From: Solen grandis
Lineage: Eukaryota > Mollusca > Bivalvia > Adapedonta > Solenidae
Direction of reading: 5' to 3'
Assembly (NCBI GenBank): GCA_021229015.1
Contig: CM037781.1
Span: 37,617,897-37,681,896, forward strand
DNA: 64,000 nucleotides
The notes beneath the pieces are model-generated. The model saw only the letters and a list, made by a program, of their open reading frames with translations, had not been told where the DNA came from and did no database searches. Each line of letters begins with the position of its first letter. Position 1 is the first letter of the stretch. The position numbers and the translations under genes were made by a program. This document shows positions 1 to 23,249 of the stretch, in pieces.

Positions 1-597
1 TTTCATTCCTATATGAGTGAACAAGGTTTCAAAAGATAATCATAACAACATATTTACCTAGGAAATTATTTAACTGACTGAAGTTCTGAAACAATATTGA
101 ATGATATATTTCAAAGCAAAAAGAATATGAATAAATAAAGTAAACTTGAAAGTGTCATAAATGTCTTATAAATCATTTTGCTATAACAAAATTGTCCAGA
201 GTTTTTCTTGTAATTTAGGACAAATGACTTGAAAAAAACTGACCATTTAGGAAAACTGTCCTAAGGAAAGTGGGTCCAATCTGAATCACTGAGTCTGACT
301 ATAATAAAGGTCTTGACATTCATATTTTTAGGATGAAATATTTTTAATATGTATGGATGCACAAAAAATAAATGCACAGTACAGAAAAAAAGTATTGGTT
401 CATCCTTAAACAAAATAAACAGTGCAACTGTTTTGGTTATGAAGTTATAACCTATGAATTTATCAAAATAACATATTCATATCTAAAATGATTAATTAAA
501 GCTGATCAATTTGACATAAATTTCAGTAACATATACTGAAAAATAAAAGCACCATCATCAAGTATTCTCAACTTTCGGCCAGCATAAACTTATACAT
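1..597. other. No gene seen
   Basis: AT-rich sequence without an exon, long open frame or clear repeat that I can support. It ends at the first TTAA-flanked MITE. Confidence 0.5.
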
Positions 598-601
598 TTA
601 A

Positions 602-835
602 CCCTTTCCCTCATATATACTCATTTTTACGCCCTCAATAGGTATCACATAAAGCCTGATCTGCAGATAACCACAGTTAAACCTTACCAAATTTAATTAT
701 AAAATCCTAATTTCCAGACCACTGAGGAGCAGCGAACAGCATAAAACCTGATCAGCCTGCGAGTTACTCGCAGGCTGATCTGGTTTTATGCTGTTCGCAT
801 AGGTCTTTTCATGGTGTCCTCTATGAGGGAAAGGG
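602..835 (+). mobile_element. TTAA-flanked MITE, copy 1
   Basis: About 234 bp, starting CCCTTTCCCTCATA and ending TATGAGGGAAAGGG, with TTAA directly outside both ends (598-601 and 836-839). A central stem built on the arms CAGCCTGCGAGT and ACTCGCAGGCTG folds on itself. There is no coding capacity. TTAA flanks with CCC...GGG termini are typical of piggyBac-type elements, so I infer a piggyBac-mobilised MITE. This copy sets the family's forward orientation. Confidence 0.8.
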
Positions 836-883
836 TTAAAGATGGCTGGCTTATCAGTGCCTACAACATCACAAGGGAACTAT

Positions 884-1106
884 CCCTTTCCCTCATAGAG
901 GAAACCATGAAAAGACCTATGCGAACAGCATAAAACCAGAGTAACTCGCAGGCTGATCAGGTTTTATGCTGTTCACTGCTCCTCAGTGGTCTGGAAATGA
1001 GGATTTTGTAATTAAATTTGGTAAGGTTTAACTGTGGTATTCTGCAGATCAAGCTTTATGTGGTACCTATTGAGTGCGTCAAAATGAGTCTATATGAGGG
1101 AAAAGG
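884..1106 (-). mobile_element. TTAA-type MITE, copy 2 (inverted)
   Basis: Same family as 602-835 but in reverse orientation, 48 bp away, so the two copies form a large inverted repeat. The right end has drifted (GGGAAAAGG) and lacks a clean TTAA. The short open frame starting near 1018 lies in this element and is not a gene. Confidence 0.75.
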
Positions 1107-2096
1107 CCATGTATACAGCATGCCCATATATTCCCTGCAGGGCTTTTTTTTACCCCATGTATCCACAAAATTGAAGGGCTATATGAAGGGGTACAAAGCT
1201 CAGGAAAAACAGGAATTGTTTCCCCAGTTACAAAACTAAACAGGCACCCTGTAATAAAATAAAATAATCACTATGAGAAAGATGTTTCTTGTTGAATAAT
1301 CTTAAATCTTACACAAAATGTGCTGTTATGAAGAACACAGATCTTCATTGCAACTGCTATTTACAGATATTGTCTCTTTATGTCCACCATACTCATGACA
1401 GGCTCATTTTGAGTTCACTAACAACAACTGAAGATGCCATTTTGGAAATATTTTTGACTGTTGTTTGTTTTGGACAGTTATTTTTTAAAATTTGTTTTCA
1501 ATTATCATTAACAACTTATTACATTTGAAGGGAATATATTGATGCATTCGGGAATATATTAAATCTAAAGGTGAGGATTGTAGTCATGTCTTCTTAAATG
1601 GTGGTGAGAATTGGATACTCTAGGAAAGTCCAGTAACACTATAAAAAGAGACGACTAGAGGCGCCAAGTCAAGACAGAATATAACCTGCGCTCGCTTCGA
1701 AGCATTGCCTTTAACATTTTATAGTGGGTTACCTTAAAAGACGGTAATTCAACGATATTATTGTGTCTCATACCGCACCCCACCCACTTTTATCTAAGTC
1801 CTACTCGGTAAAAACAACTAAGTACACGCATAATAAATGTTATTGAGTGATAAATTCATTACCGATTGATAAACTGGTTGTGGATATGATCTCATTGGTG
1901 GACCAGGTGATTGATATCTCTGTGGTTGCTGCATATTTATATTATTTCTTTGTATTTATTAAAACGCCGATAAAGTCTCGTTGCACGTCTCGTTTGTTCT
2001 CGGCAACAAAATCAATCAAACGCTCATAGAAATATATACTAGGCAAGATAGCGCCCGGCTGACAAGGAATATCACAAGTCAAGCCACAAAAGCAAG
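1107..2096. other. CDK5 upstream region
   Basis: Between the MITE pair and the CDK5 start codon. The last 450 bases are richer in CpG than the surroundings and should hold the promoter and 5' UTR, but no start site can be fixed. A TATAAAAAG string lies at 1640-1648, about 450 bases before the ATG; its use is unknown. The base at -3 of the CDK5 ATG is A, a good Kozak context. Confidence 0.35.
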
Positions 2097-13902
<11,806 letters not shown>

Positions 13903-14300
13903 TAACATTCCAAGGTTTTGTGGAGCAAAAAAAAAGCAAAGTATTCCCTCAGAATATCGGCACATCTTGGATGCCAGACGATATTTATATGTTCACATCT
14001 AATGTGAAGAAAGTTGTATCCGCGGTGATGTTATGTTGTTAGTCTGTCATTGTGTCCAATGTCCAATTGAAAACATCTTGCAACCTATATTTATATTAAA
14101 TTAAAGCTTACTCACTAAAGAATTAAACCTGCAAGAAAATCATCTGTCAGAAATTGCACTGTAGTGTACATATTTTCACTTTTCTTTTCTTATTTACTTT
14201 TTTTTTTTTAGAGTATATTTTAAAATTAGAAACAGTTCATTAGGTTTTTCTTTGTAGAGGTTAATAAGTTTTAGATACAATATGGAAAGGATGGACATGC
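13903..14300 (+). other. CDK5: CDK5 3' flank / probable 3' UTR
   Basis: Sequence after the stop codon up to the assembly gap. An ATTAAA poly(A)-signal variant lies at 14095-14100, about 195 bases after the stop. The true transcript end cannot be fixed. Confidence 0.45.
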
Positions 14301-14400
14301 NNNNNNNNNNNNNNNNNNNNNNNNNNNNNNNNNNNNNNNNNNNNNNNNNNNNNNNNNNNNNNNNNNNNNNNNNNNNNNNNNNNNNNNNNNNNNNNNNNNN
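14301..14400. other. Assembly gap (100 N)
   Basis: Exactly 100 undetermined bases, a common placeholder for a gap of unknown size. It abuts a small tandem repeat. Confidence 0.99.
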
Positions 14401-14424
14401 TAACTTTTGAAAAATTTTATGTAT

Positions 14425-14525
14425 TAAATTCATATTTGGTATGTGTAATGTTGAATTCATATTTGGTATGTGTAATGTTGAATTCATATTTGGTATGTGT
14501 AATGTTGAATTCATATTTGGTATGC
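14425..14525 (+). repeat. 27-bp tandem repeat beside the gap
   Basis: The unit ATTCATATTTGGTATGTGTA plus ATGTTGA repeats nearly 4 times and starts within about 25 bases of the gap. The following sequence to about 14945 resembles 56340-56820. Confidence 0.85.
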
Positions 14526-14950
14526 AAGTATATAATATCAAAATACAGGTCAAGATTGCTTTTTTTATTTTTACAATCTACTGATTCACTATGGAGTTAA
14601 GCACCCTTTATAAGCAAATTTTATGTGAAATGTTTCATACAATAACATTGAAAGACTTCACATGTATGAAAATTCTTATTTTGTATGCAAGTATATAATA
14701 TCAAAATTCAAATCAAGTTTGAGTTTGGTTGCAATCTAATAATTTATGATAGAGTTAATTGGTAAGTTCATCAATTTTCTATTACTAATAATAGAATAAA
14801 ATATTATAGAATTATTCAGAGATCAAAATTATATATATATTTTTTTCACTTTTATGAAAGATCAATATCCATGAAATTTGCAACAACAACAAAACTGCTT
14901 CCCCACATTAAAATCAGTACTTTGTACTATAATACCCTCATATGAGTTTG
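14526..14950 (+). repeat. Dispersed repeat related to 56.3-56.8 kb
   Basis: Shares GCAAGTATATAATATCAAA, GCAACAACAACAAAACTGCTT and CAGTACTTTGTACT with 56480-56815 in the same order. No coding signal. Confidence 0.6.
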
Positions 14951-15050
14951 CCTTCTGGTGTATATTGCCCGCCTCAAGTGCGCTCTTGTATATAGACTAA
15001 TATAGGGGAGAATAATCTTGTCAGAAACAACAAAGCATGGAGCTTAGATA

Positions 15051-16219
15051 CGAGAAGTGATTCACAAATTTTGAAACACTTTGTAACAGCGTAATTTTAA
15101 ACTGATATGCATTTTACTGTAACAGATGCTCAATATGTGATCCATGCATGTTGTAAATGAGTCTACATCGCTTTGGCCATGACTGCAAGGTTTTATTTAT
15201 AACTGTTGGTTCTAATTTTTTCCATTCATCCTTTAATGCTTGTTTAAGACCTGCCAAAGTGTATATTTTACGTTTTTGTAAATGCAAGTGTATGTTTTGA
15301 GGTATGACTGGATGCACTATCCTGGTGGAAGACCATGTCTTTAATTTGGTCTCCAGGAAACATTCTGGGAAGATCTTTATTGACAAAAGGCTTCAGAACT
15401 TTATTGATATAGAAGTCTGAATTGACTTTTACACCTTTATCAATAATACGGATATCCGTTTTACCATGGAAGCTTACGCCTGCCCAGGCCATGAATCCTG
15501 GAGCAAACGAATCACATTTTACAAACTTGAATTTTGAAACATCATGTACTTCTTTAATAACAAACCCGACAACGACCATAACTGCCACCGATATAAAACA
15601 TTGCCTCGTCGGTGGTGACAAAATTTTTCCACTGGTTGTTTTTTAAATGTAAATACAGACGCCATGAACGTTGACGTCTTTCCTCAATTTGATTTGCATT
15701 GAGCTTATAAACTTTGCATTTCTTGCGAAGTTTACATTGCAGTACACGTTTAATAATTCGGTTAATAGTAGCCTGAGATACACCTAAACGTTGTACCATC
15801 TCTCTCAGGGTTGGATGATTTACCCTTTGAATAAAAATTGTGACTTTACAAATGACGTCATCAGTTGACTTAGTAGGTCTCCTTTGGAAACGCACCTAGT
15901 TTCGGCTTTTTAGTATTAGGATTTCGAGATTTGCCAATGGAATGTTTTACTCTATGTATTGTGGACAAAGATACATCATGCCCCTGCCCCTTCTTTATGC
16001 TTCTATAAGAATTTGCTTTCTTCAACAGGTATTCTATGACACCCTCTAAACTTGAGTCAATTTTACGTCTACCCATGTTGAAATCACAACTATGTGTAAC
16101 ATATATGTGTAGTTTGCTTTTGAAAGGATAAGATACAGTTAAAATCATGAAACTTGTGCTGCAAGTGTTCGCGAGAAACAAAGCTACAAGGTGTTTCAAA
16201 ATTCGTGAATCATCTCTCG
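15051..16219 (-). mobile_element. Tc1/mariner-type element, defective
   Basis: Terminal inverted repeats CGAGAAGTGATTCACAAATT at the left and its diverged complement AATTCGTGAATCATCTCTCG at the right, with a TA dinucleotide outside each end (15049-15050 and 16220-16221). It carries the broken transposase at 15114-16076. The flanks (GGAGCTTAGATA and then CTTAGTG...GTTCAAATCATGAC) look like the hairpin-start repeat, so it landed inside a copy of that family. Confidence 0.85.
15114..16076 (-). pseudogene. Tc1/mariner-like transposase pseudogene
   Basis: Starts ATG with MGRRKIDSSLEGVIEYLLKK. It then runs through a helix-turn-helix region (TLREMVQRLGVSQATINRII), the first catalytic Asp in FVTTDEAMF and the second in VFHQDSASSHTSKH, and ends with LKQALKDEWKKLEPTVINKT and QSWPKRC. 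At least three frame changes are needed, near 15880, 15600 and 15290. The segment that should carry the third acidic residue (an SPD..P.D/E block before the LKQ helix) is absent, which points to an internal deletion. It cannot encode an active enzyme. Confidence 0.85.
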
Positions 16220-16700
16220 TACTTAGTGTTTGTCATTGCCAAGTGGTCCTTTACCAACTTTGTTCAAATCATGACTATAGTGTCAAATTGGCGTGATTAT
16301 CCCCCACAGAAGTGCCGGGGGATATGGTAATAGTCTCTGTCCATCCGTCCGTCCGTCCGCCTGTACCACATTTTTGCTCGGAGCATAACTCAAAAAGTAT
16401 TCGAGGTAACAACTTGTAAATTCATAGGTAGATAGATCTCTTTATTTTTGAATTATTGCCTTTTGTTATTTTTTAGGCTTAATTTTTGTCCAGAGCATAA
16501 CTCAAGAAGTATTTGAAATTTCAACTTGAAACTTTATAGGTGGATAGATCTCATTGAAGAGTGCATTGCACAAGAATAATAACTCTTTTCCCAATCAAAA
16601 AGTATTAAATACTTAATTTTGAGATATCAACTTGAAACTTCATAGGTGGATAGATCTCATTGAGGAGTGCAATGCACAAGAATGATACAATTGGAACATC
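16220..16700 (+). repeat. Dispersed repeat with GGAGCATAACTC units
   Basis: After a short piece of the hairpin-start repeat comes an inverted pair ATCCCCC...GGGGGAT at about 16298-16324, then CCATCCGTCCGTCCGTCCG. Two or three diverged units follow (AGCATAACTCAAAAAGTATT, AACTTGAAACTTCATAGGTG, GATAGATCTCATTGAGGAG). The same unit type recurs at 27.2-27.8 kb and around 55-56 kb. Confidence 0.6.
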
Positions 16701-18990
16701 ACTCAGGGTATAATTGGATGATGGGAACTTTTTAGCAATGGGATTCATTTCCAGTAAACTACCCAGAAGTCATTACTGAAGTAAAAATATCTTCAACAGT
16801 TGCAGATGATTAAATGGTAATGGATGGAAAACAAAGGCATGGTAGGGAGGTTCACAAAGCAAAGAGCCTTCAGGGAGTTTGTGAAAAAGGCCAAGCTGTG
16901 TGTTGCAATTTCAATCCTGTTTTATATTCCTGATACTGACTCATAAAGAATTGGATTTTGTGGTATGTGGCAGATGTTTTGTCAGAGATGAATATAAAGT
17001 TATTGTTTATTAGATGAGTTTTTATTGGGACCTGCATGACTCATGCAGTAAGAGAAAACCGGTTACACGGTTCCATTTAAGATAGAACTACTCTTACGCT
17101 GACCACAAATACATCCTCTGATGTCTGTTGTACAGAAAAGACCAACATTGCAGATATTTAAAACATTCTATTCAAATTGGAGTGTATTTTGTCATAATTT
17201 TTATTTAATTTCCCCATATAAGAAATTCTTAATCTATCTGGTACGCCAGTAAATGATGGTCATATTAGAAAAATAATCAGAGAATATGTCAATAAATATC
17301 ACTTCCGGTCTAATATGTCAACATTTGACTCCTCATCATTTAGTAAAGACTAAAAAAAAATCTAAAAACTGTTGGAGCTACTTTCTGGCTCTGTTTCTTA
17401 TTGTGCATATCTTGCATATCTATTTTAGAATGTGTGATAATATTATCAAACAAAACATGTTTTCTTTTTACAATTAAAGTGGCAAATTATCATATTTTGC
17501 TAAATTTCGTCCAGAGTGAAATTTGCTAGTGGGTCATTTCAAATTTGAATTACTTTATATCTGTATGGTAAAATGTGTTTAAATTTTGCCTAAATGTGGC
17601 TTAGAGGTCAAAGTAATTTCTATAAAATAAAGAATGCTGCCCCAAGTATAGGGAACACATACTTTAGTGGAAAACCCAAGTTAAAGAAAATCATGTTGTG
17701 CAAAAATTGTGAGCACTTTTCCAAACAGTATGACTTTTCATTATAATATTTAAATCAAATGGTTTGGTATATGATTTAAACATATTATTTTCAACACACA
17801 TTTATTGATGGTTACTTTGGTAACCAATTTTTACTAAATATTGACAGGATATTAAATTTAATCCATTTTTGTGTTGTTTAAGTGTTTTCATTTTTATCAT
17901 AAAAGCTGAAATAGGGATAGGGTAACGCAAATGTCAGTAACTTCTTTATATGATGTTAATTTTCTTAAAGCTTTATTTTTGTATTATTGAAACTGTTGCT
18001 TGAATACAGATTCAGAACAAAGCCTTCCCGAGGACATTAAAGCACCCCGATGCCGGGGCACCTGCTTCTCAAAATCTGATTTACTGGGGCGATTAAATAT
18101 CAAATTGATTCTGCTGGGGCGCTTGCATTTTCATCTGCAAAAAGTTCTACAAATTACATAATTATTTCCTTTGATATTCCTATCTTATGTGGACAGTGAA
18201 TGTACCAGACGTCATGTGGTGCTAATTAGCCATGGCTGTCTAGTTAGTATGTGTCAGGGTACTGTGTATGCAAATTGAATGACATTTGTACCACCCACTT
18301 ACACTGATTTACACAGACATTTGCCAAATGCAGAAAGGTTAGGTACCAGGCAATAACCGATTGCGAAAGCAATTGTACCTTGGTTTAATTAGAGTTAAAA
18401 ATGTTTCTATCAAATTTTATATCAGGTTAAAATTGCTTGACTGCAATCAGATGCAATGAAATCAAGGAAATAGATCTAAAATTAAAAAAGTAAAATTCAT
18501 GTAACTGAAGCAACAACAACTATATCAGACATTAATTGGCATCAAAACATTTTCACTGCAGTAGAGTACAGTTAAATGAAAATTCAAGCTGATTAATACC
18601 TTATTTTATTTCACATTTTTGTTTGTTATTTAATATTTATGCAAACTTTAAAACAATTCTATCCTACAGAATGTTCACTATGTTTCAGCATGTAAACATT
18701 CTGTGTTTTTCTTGAAAAAATTAAGAAAGTTCTATATGGTTGCTAAGCAACAATGGTATAAATATAATAACTAAAGAAGTAGAATGGGGGCCCATTTTTT
18801 TTTCTCAATAAATTTGTTTTTAGTGTAATTCTCTATAATCATGCTATGTTTAAGAAAATTATCTGCGCTAGTTTTAATGTTCCTTCTATTTTTAATAGTT
18901 AAAAACTTTAACTGTAGAAAACAAGGTCAAGGTTATTAAAGGGTCAAAGTTTAATTCCAAATAGCAAACAGTACCTGTGGTCCAATTTGA
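16701..18990. other. No gene seen
   Basis: AT-rich. No exon with flanking splice signals and recognisable protein, no clear tandem array and no element ends could be supported. Confidence 0.4.
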
Positions 18991-19012
18991 AGGCTGAAAA
19001 ATATTTACCTTT

Positions 19013-19850
19013 TTGTACTTAGGTGAAAAAAAAAAGATTAAAAAATTGGTACATCTTTTTTTATATAACACTGAGGTATGTGTGCAATTAAATGGAATTT
19101 TGTCAAATTTCTTTTCTATAGAAAGGGGCTGTAGACAAGGGGACCCTATTTCTGCATATATTTTTATTCTCTGTGCAGAGATTTTAGCCATAGAAATAAA
19201 TAATTGTAAAGATATTAGAGGAATAAAAATAGAAGATGAGGAATATATAATGTCACAATTTGCTGATGATACATCCTTATTTTTAGATGGATCAGAAAAA
19301 TCTTTAAAATCTGTTTTAGAAGTTTTGACATATTTTTTCATCTATATCTGGATAAAATGTCAATTTCGAAAAGACAAAAGGTATTTGGATAGATGCATTA
19401 AGATATAGTACATGTAATAGGTCAGTCAAAACAAGATGGAAACTTTCATGGGGGGAAACACAATTTAAATTACTAGGAATAGAATTTGATGTGGATCTAA
19501 ATAAGATGTTGCAACTAAATTCTCAAAGAAAGGAAGAAATAATAAAAAAAAAAATATTTCATATTGGAAAAAAAGGAAATTAACACCATTGGGAAGAATA
19601 ACGGTTGTAAAATCTTTAGTTTTACCATTACTTACAAATTTGTCTATTATTTTACCTTCTCCTAGAAAATTATTTATACAAAACCTAAGTGATATGTTCA
19701 GAAGGTTTGTATGGGATGGAAAAGCAAAAATAAAAGAAATCTGTTTTCATAAAGGATTATATTGACAGAGGGTTAAGGATGATTAATATAGAGAGCTATA
19801 TAATTAGTATGAAAATCAGATGGTTGAAAAGCATTATCTGTCATAGAGAG
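19013..19850 (+). pseudogene. LINE reverse transcriptase relic (L1/Tx1-like)
   Basis: The plus strand reads an RT core: GCRQGDPISAYIFILCAEIL, then QFADDTSLFLDG, then after a frame change at about 19335 and one in-frame TAA, KTRWKLSWGETQFKLLGIEF. After another frame change near 19565 it reads LTPLGRITVVKSLVLPLLTN and MFRRFVWDGKAK. The RQGDP and LGRI..VKSL..P signatures fit the L1/Tx1 group. The endonuclease and 5' half are missing. Confidence 0.85.
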
Positions 19851-19881
19851 AGTTAATGTTAGGAACTTGTAGGGTGTTTAA

Positions 19882-20083
19882 CCCTTTCCCTCATATAGAC
19901 TCATTTTGAAGCACTCAGCAGGTACCACATAAAGCCTGATCTGAAGAAAACCACAGTTAAACCTTATCAAATTTAATTATAAAATCCTTATTTCCAGACC
20001 ACTGAGGAGCAGCGAACAGCATAAAACCTGGTTTTATGCTGTTGGCATAGGTCTTTTCATGGTTTCCTCTATGAGGGAAAGGG
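19882..20083 (+). mobile_element. TTAA MITE, copy 3 (centre deleted)
   Basis: Same ends as 602-835 (TTAA at 19878-19881; TTAT after the right end). Most of the central stem with CAGCCTGCGAGT is missing. It sits between the L1-like relic and a TTTGATGTAAATAAAG/A-rich stretch that looks like that LINE's 3' tail. Confidence 0.75.
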
Positions 20084-20089
20084 TTATTT

Positions 20090-21060
20090 GATGTAAATAA
20101 AGTTTTTCTGTGAGTAAATTTTTAAAAAAATAATAAAAAAATGAGTCTTGGTTGTACTAAAATCATATGTGATATATGTTGAAGAGTTTACTTTTGATGA
20201 TTTTGAAGCTCTGAGAGGTACAGTTAAATCGGCAGTGAAAAATATGCAATTCAGCAAGGCGTCTTTTGGATTTCCAGCTACCAGACGGCGCTGTTTAAAA
20301 ATACCAGATTTTAGTATTCTGTCATCCAGTGTTATTTGTGATGCAGTATCACGGAATAAATGACATCCATGTCATTGCATATGGATGAAAGATGGGGATT
20401 TTTTACATATTTAATACTGAATTTCTTTTAAATTTAAACACATTTTGAGGTATGAGCATGTGAGAGATGAATTTCATTTTGAAATAAATGAAAGATATAA
20501 CAAATGTGTCCTCTCAGTCCTGTTTCAGTATGATATATAGATTTGTTTATCAGAGTTTTGGTAAATAATTTACACATTTCATAATTCAAAATATATTTTT
20601 GTCCCTTTTTTTTGGCACAAAACTGGACATTGTGGTTCAAATTGATGTATCTCAAGTAACAGATGGTGAAAATCATGAAAAACTTGCCATTGTCTGCCTA
20701 ATAATTATATTACTTTCAGTATTTTAATATTGTTTTTATGAGTCTTAACATTGTGCATTAAAGTCCCAGAACTTTAACTTATGACTTGGTGGTTTGATAA
20801 AGTTATTTGTGTCATTTTTCATTTCAGCCTCATCCATTTTACATTTCAAGTATACTAGATAAATAAAAACTTGTAAATGTCAATTGTATATTTGACCAAT
20901 AAGGGACGAAGCATTAAACATGTGTCCCACAGTCAAATTAAAAATAGTTTGATGTACAAGTAAAGGGTCAAAACGTTTTTAGAGCTAGGTATTATGTTAT
21001 GCAATTGACAAATATTCATTTTATAGCCAGATTAAAAAAATATTTGGCCTGCCTCTACCT
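20090..21060. other. No gene seen; LINE tail at left
   Basis: Starts with TTTGATGTAAATAAAGTTTT and an A-rich run to about 20145, read as the 3' tail of the L1-like relic. The rest shows no supported gene. Confidence 0.35.
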
Positions 21061-21069
21061 TGAATACAG

Positions 21070-21620
21070 TTACAAATATTTTGACTTTCCCTGATTTGAA
21101 CTTATGGTGGCTAAACCTTGTCACACTTCTGCCTAACACATTTCACAGTAATGCACAAGACCCAGGTCCATAGCTTCAAAGTCAAGGTCAAAGGTAATAA
21201 AAGTTTGGTCTCTTTTTCATATCTGCTCCATAATTTAATACTTCCTTGAATGATTTTTGAAATTACTTGGCAGAAATGTTCACCATCATGAAATGATGTG
21301 CCCCGGGCAAGACTGAGGCCCGTAGCTCCAATGTCCAGGTCACATTTATAGGTCATATGTAAAAAAATGGGGTTTATTTTTTTTGTCTGCTCCATAACTT
21401 TGTCATTCCTTGAAGGAATTTAATTTATTTTGGAGAAATATTCATCATCATGAGACATTGTTTCACACACAATACCCGGTCAGTAGATTCATTGTCATGG
21501 TCATGCTAATAATGTCAAAGGTCATAAACCCAGAAAGGGCATTTGTGGTTGTGTCTGCAATATAACTTTGACATGCTTGGATGGATTTGAGGATGTTTTT
21601 TCATGCCTTTAAAGGGTAAC
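21070..21620. repeat. Diverged tandem repeat, about 185 bp
   Basis: Three diverged units: TCAAGGTCAAAGG or equivalent, then CTGCTCCATAAC/ATT, CATTCCTTGAA, GAAATGTTCACCATCATGA. It is related in style to the 29.6-kb array. Confidence 0.5.
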
Positions 21621-22333
21621 ACACAGTAATGAGGCTGTGTCCCGTTTCATGACATAACTTTAACTTGATTTGTTTATATGCTTCCTGAAGGGTGAGCATA
21701 TAATAGCCGCTTTGTCCGTCCAGTATCCATCTGTCCATCATTTCACACTTTATGTCCTGAGCATAACTCACATAGCTAAATAAATAAATCACGATGCGGG
21801 TAGCATAACCACTTTTTAATGATTTCTTGTCATGTCCAGTGACATTCATGTACATGGCTTAAATTTGCCCATCTATAAAATATAGCAGCAGGTATTAAGG
21901 TGATTAGGGATGTGATAACATAAATCAGAAAAAGTGCATGAAATGGAAGGACCTAATAATATATGTTAAACTGGATGGGGAGACCTATATTGTTTGTTTC
22001 ATGAAGAAACTAGTTGCATATAAATCAGCAAGTAGCAAGTCCCTACAAGCAACTGATCTGGGGTGTTCATAACCTTAGTTCATCCCTTGTTGAACAATTA
22101 GGCACATTGGACTGAGCAGGTCTTATTGAGATAATATGTCAGGATATGCAAATCTCTGCCACCGCTGTTCAACCCTCTGACAGACCATTGGTCATTGGGC
22201 TGAAGTGTCTTCTATGTTAAAGCCCAGGCAGTGATTGGACAAGGGAGGTTTGTGTAGTGTTGATCACTGTTTGTACGAAAAGATAAAAGCTTGTCTTGTA
22301 ATTTATCAAAGATCTAGTGGATCTGTTAATATA

Positions 22334-23140
22334 CCGTAAAGTGCCATGTATTGTGTGCATCGATGTATAGTGCGCACCAGGACTGAGGCTCAAACCCTTT
22401 GAAAAAAGTATTTCCTTTCTGTAATGGGCATCTCTATTTTGTATGACGGGGAGACTGCCATCTAAATAAGCTGTGGGTGTTTTGGGGACGTTAGATTGCA
22501 CAACAGGTGAATGTTCAACTGCTTCTGCAAGTCAGGTGTAATGCAGCGATTATTTTCACACCTCTAGTATCCACATGCATTTGCATTGTTCTTTATGCTT
22601 ATTAAAGCTGTAAGTTTGAGTAATAATTTTTAAACTACCGACACCTTCTAGTTTGTTTGTCGCAAGTCTCTTCTCAAAGGGTATTATAAGTGCACAATTA
22701 TCATGAACAAAACAGCTCTGACCAAAACGAAAGTAACTTGTCAAAATATTGTCTGATTGTATTGACAACAATAAACTAACTGTTTATTTATTGGTGGTCA
22801 CAGTAATGATGATGTAAACATCGCATTTGTTTGTATTTCATCAATTGTAACAATATAAACACCAATATCAATGTTAGAACAATTATTTTGTAAGCATTTA
22901 TAGTACAATAACATGATAAAAATCACAGACAACAATTTACAGGTAAATATATACGATCAAACTTTAATATCAATTTTATGTATGAAATACACCCATGGAC
23001 TAACTGATATGGCGCCTCTAGTGGGTGGGGTAAAGTTTTTTAGGAAAATAAAAATAAAAGATTTTTTATGTATTGTGCACACCCCTCCTTCAGAAACAAT
23101 ATAAGTATAAAAAATGTACACTATAAACGGCATTTTATGG
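22334..23140. mobile_element. Inverted-repeat element with TA flanks
   Basis: Left end CCGTAAAGTGCCATGTATTG, right end the diverged complement of CCATAAAATGCCGTTTATAG, and TA outside each end (22332-22333, 23141-23142). The body is 807 bp and has no transposase. The CCGTA start and TA target suggest the Tc1/mariner-pogo group. Part of its interior (22915-23045) recurs around the mariner at 49.9-51.0 kb. Confidence 0.65.
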
Positions 23141-23216
23141 TAACTGTGTCAACAATGAATGAAATTAAGGTATTCATTACCTTTTTCAACTGTTGAAGTG
23201 TCTTGAAATCATTTTC

Positions 23217-23244
23217 CTATTCTATTCTATTCTATTCTATTCTA
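23217..23244 (+). repeat. (CTATT)n microsatellite
   Basis: Five-base unit repeated about five times. Confidence 0.95.
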
Positions 23245-23249
23245 CCTCT

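Noticed and set aside
1640..1648. TATAAAAAG as the CDK5 TATA box
   Set aside because: It lies about 450 bases from the start codon, CDK5 promoters are not known to need TATA, and no other core element supports a start site there.
20148..20363. 71-codon frame
   Set aside because: No similarity recognised, directly after a LINE tail, no splice support.
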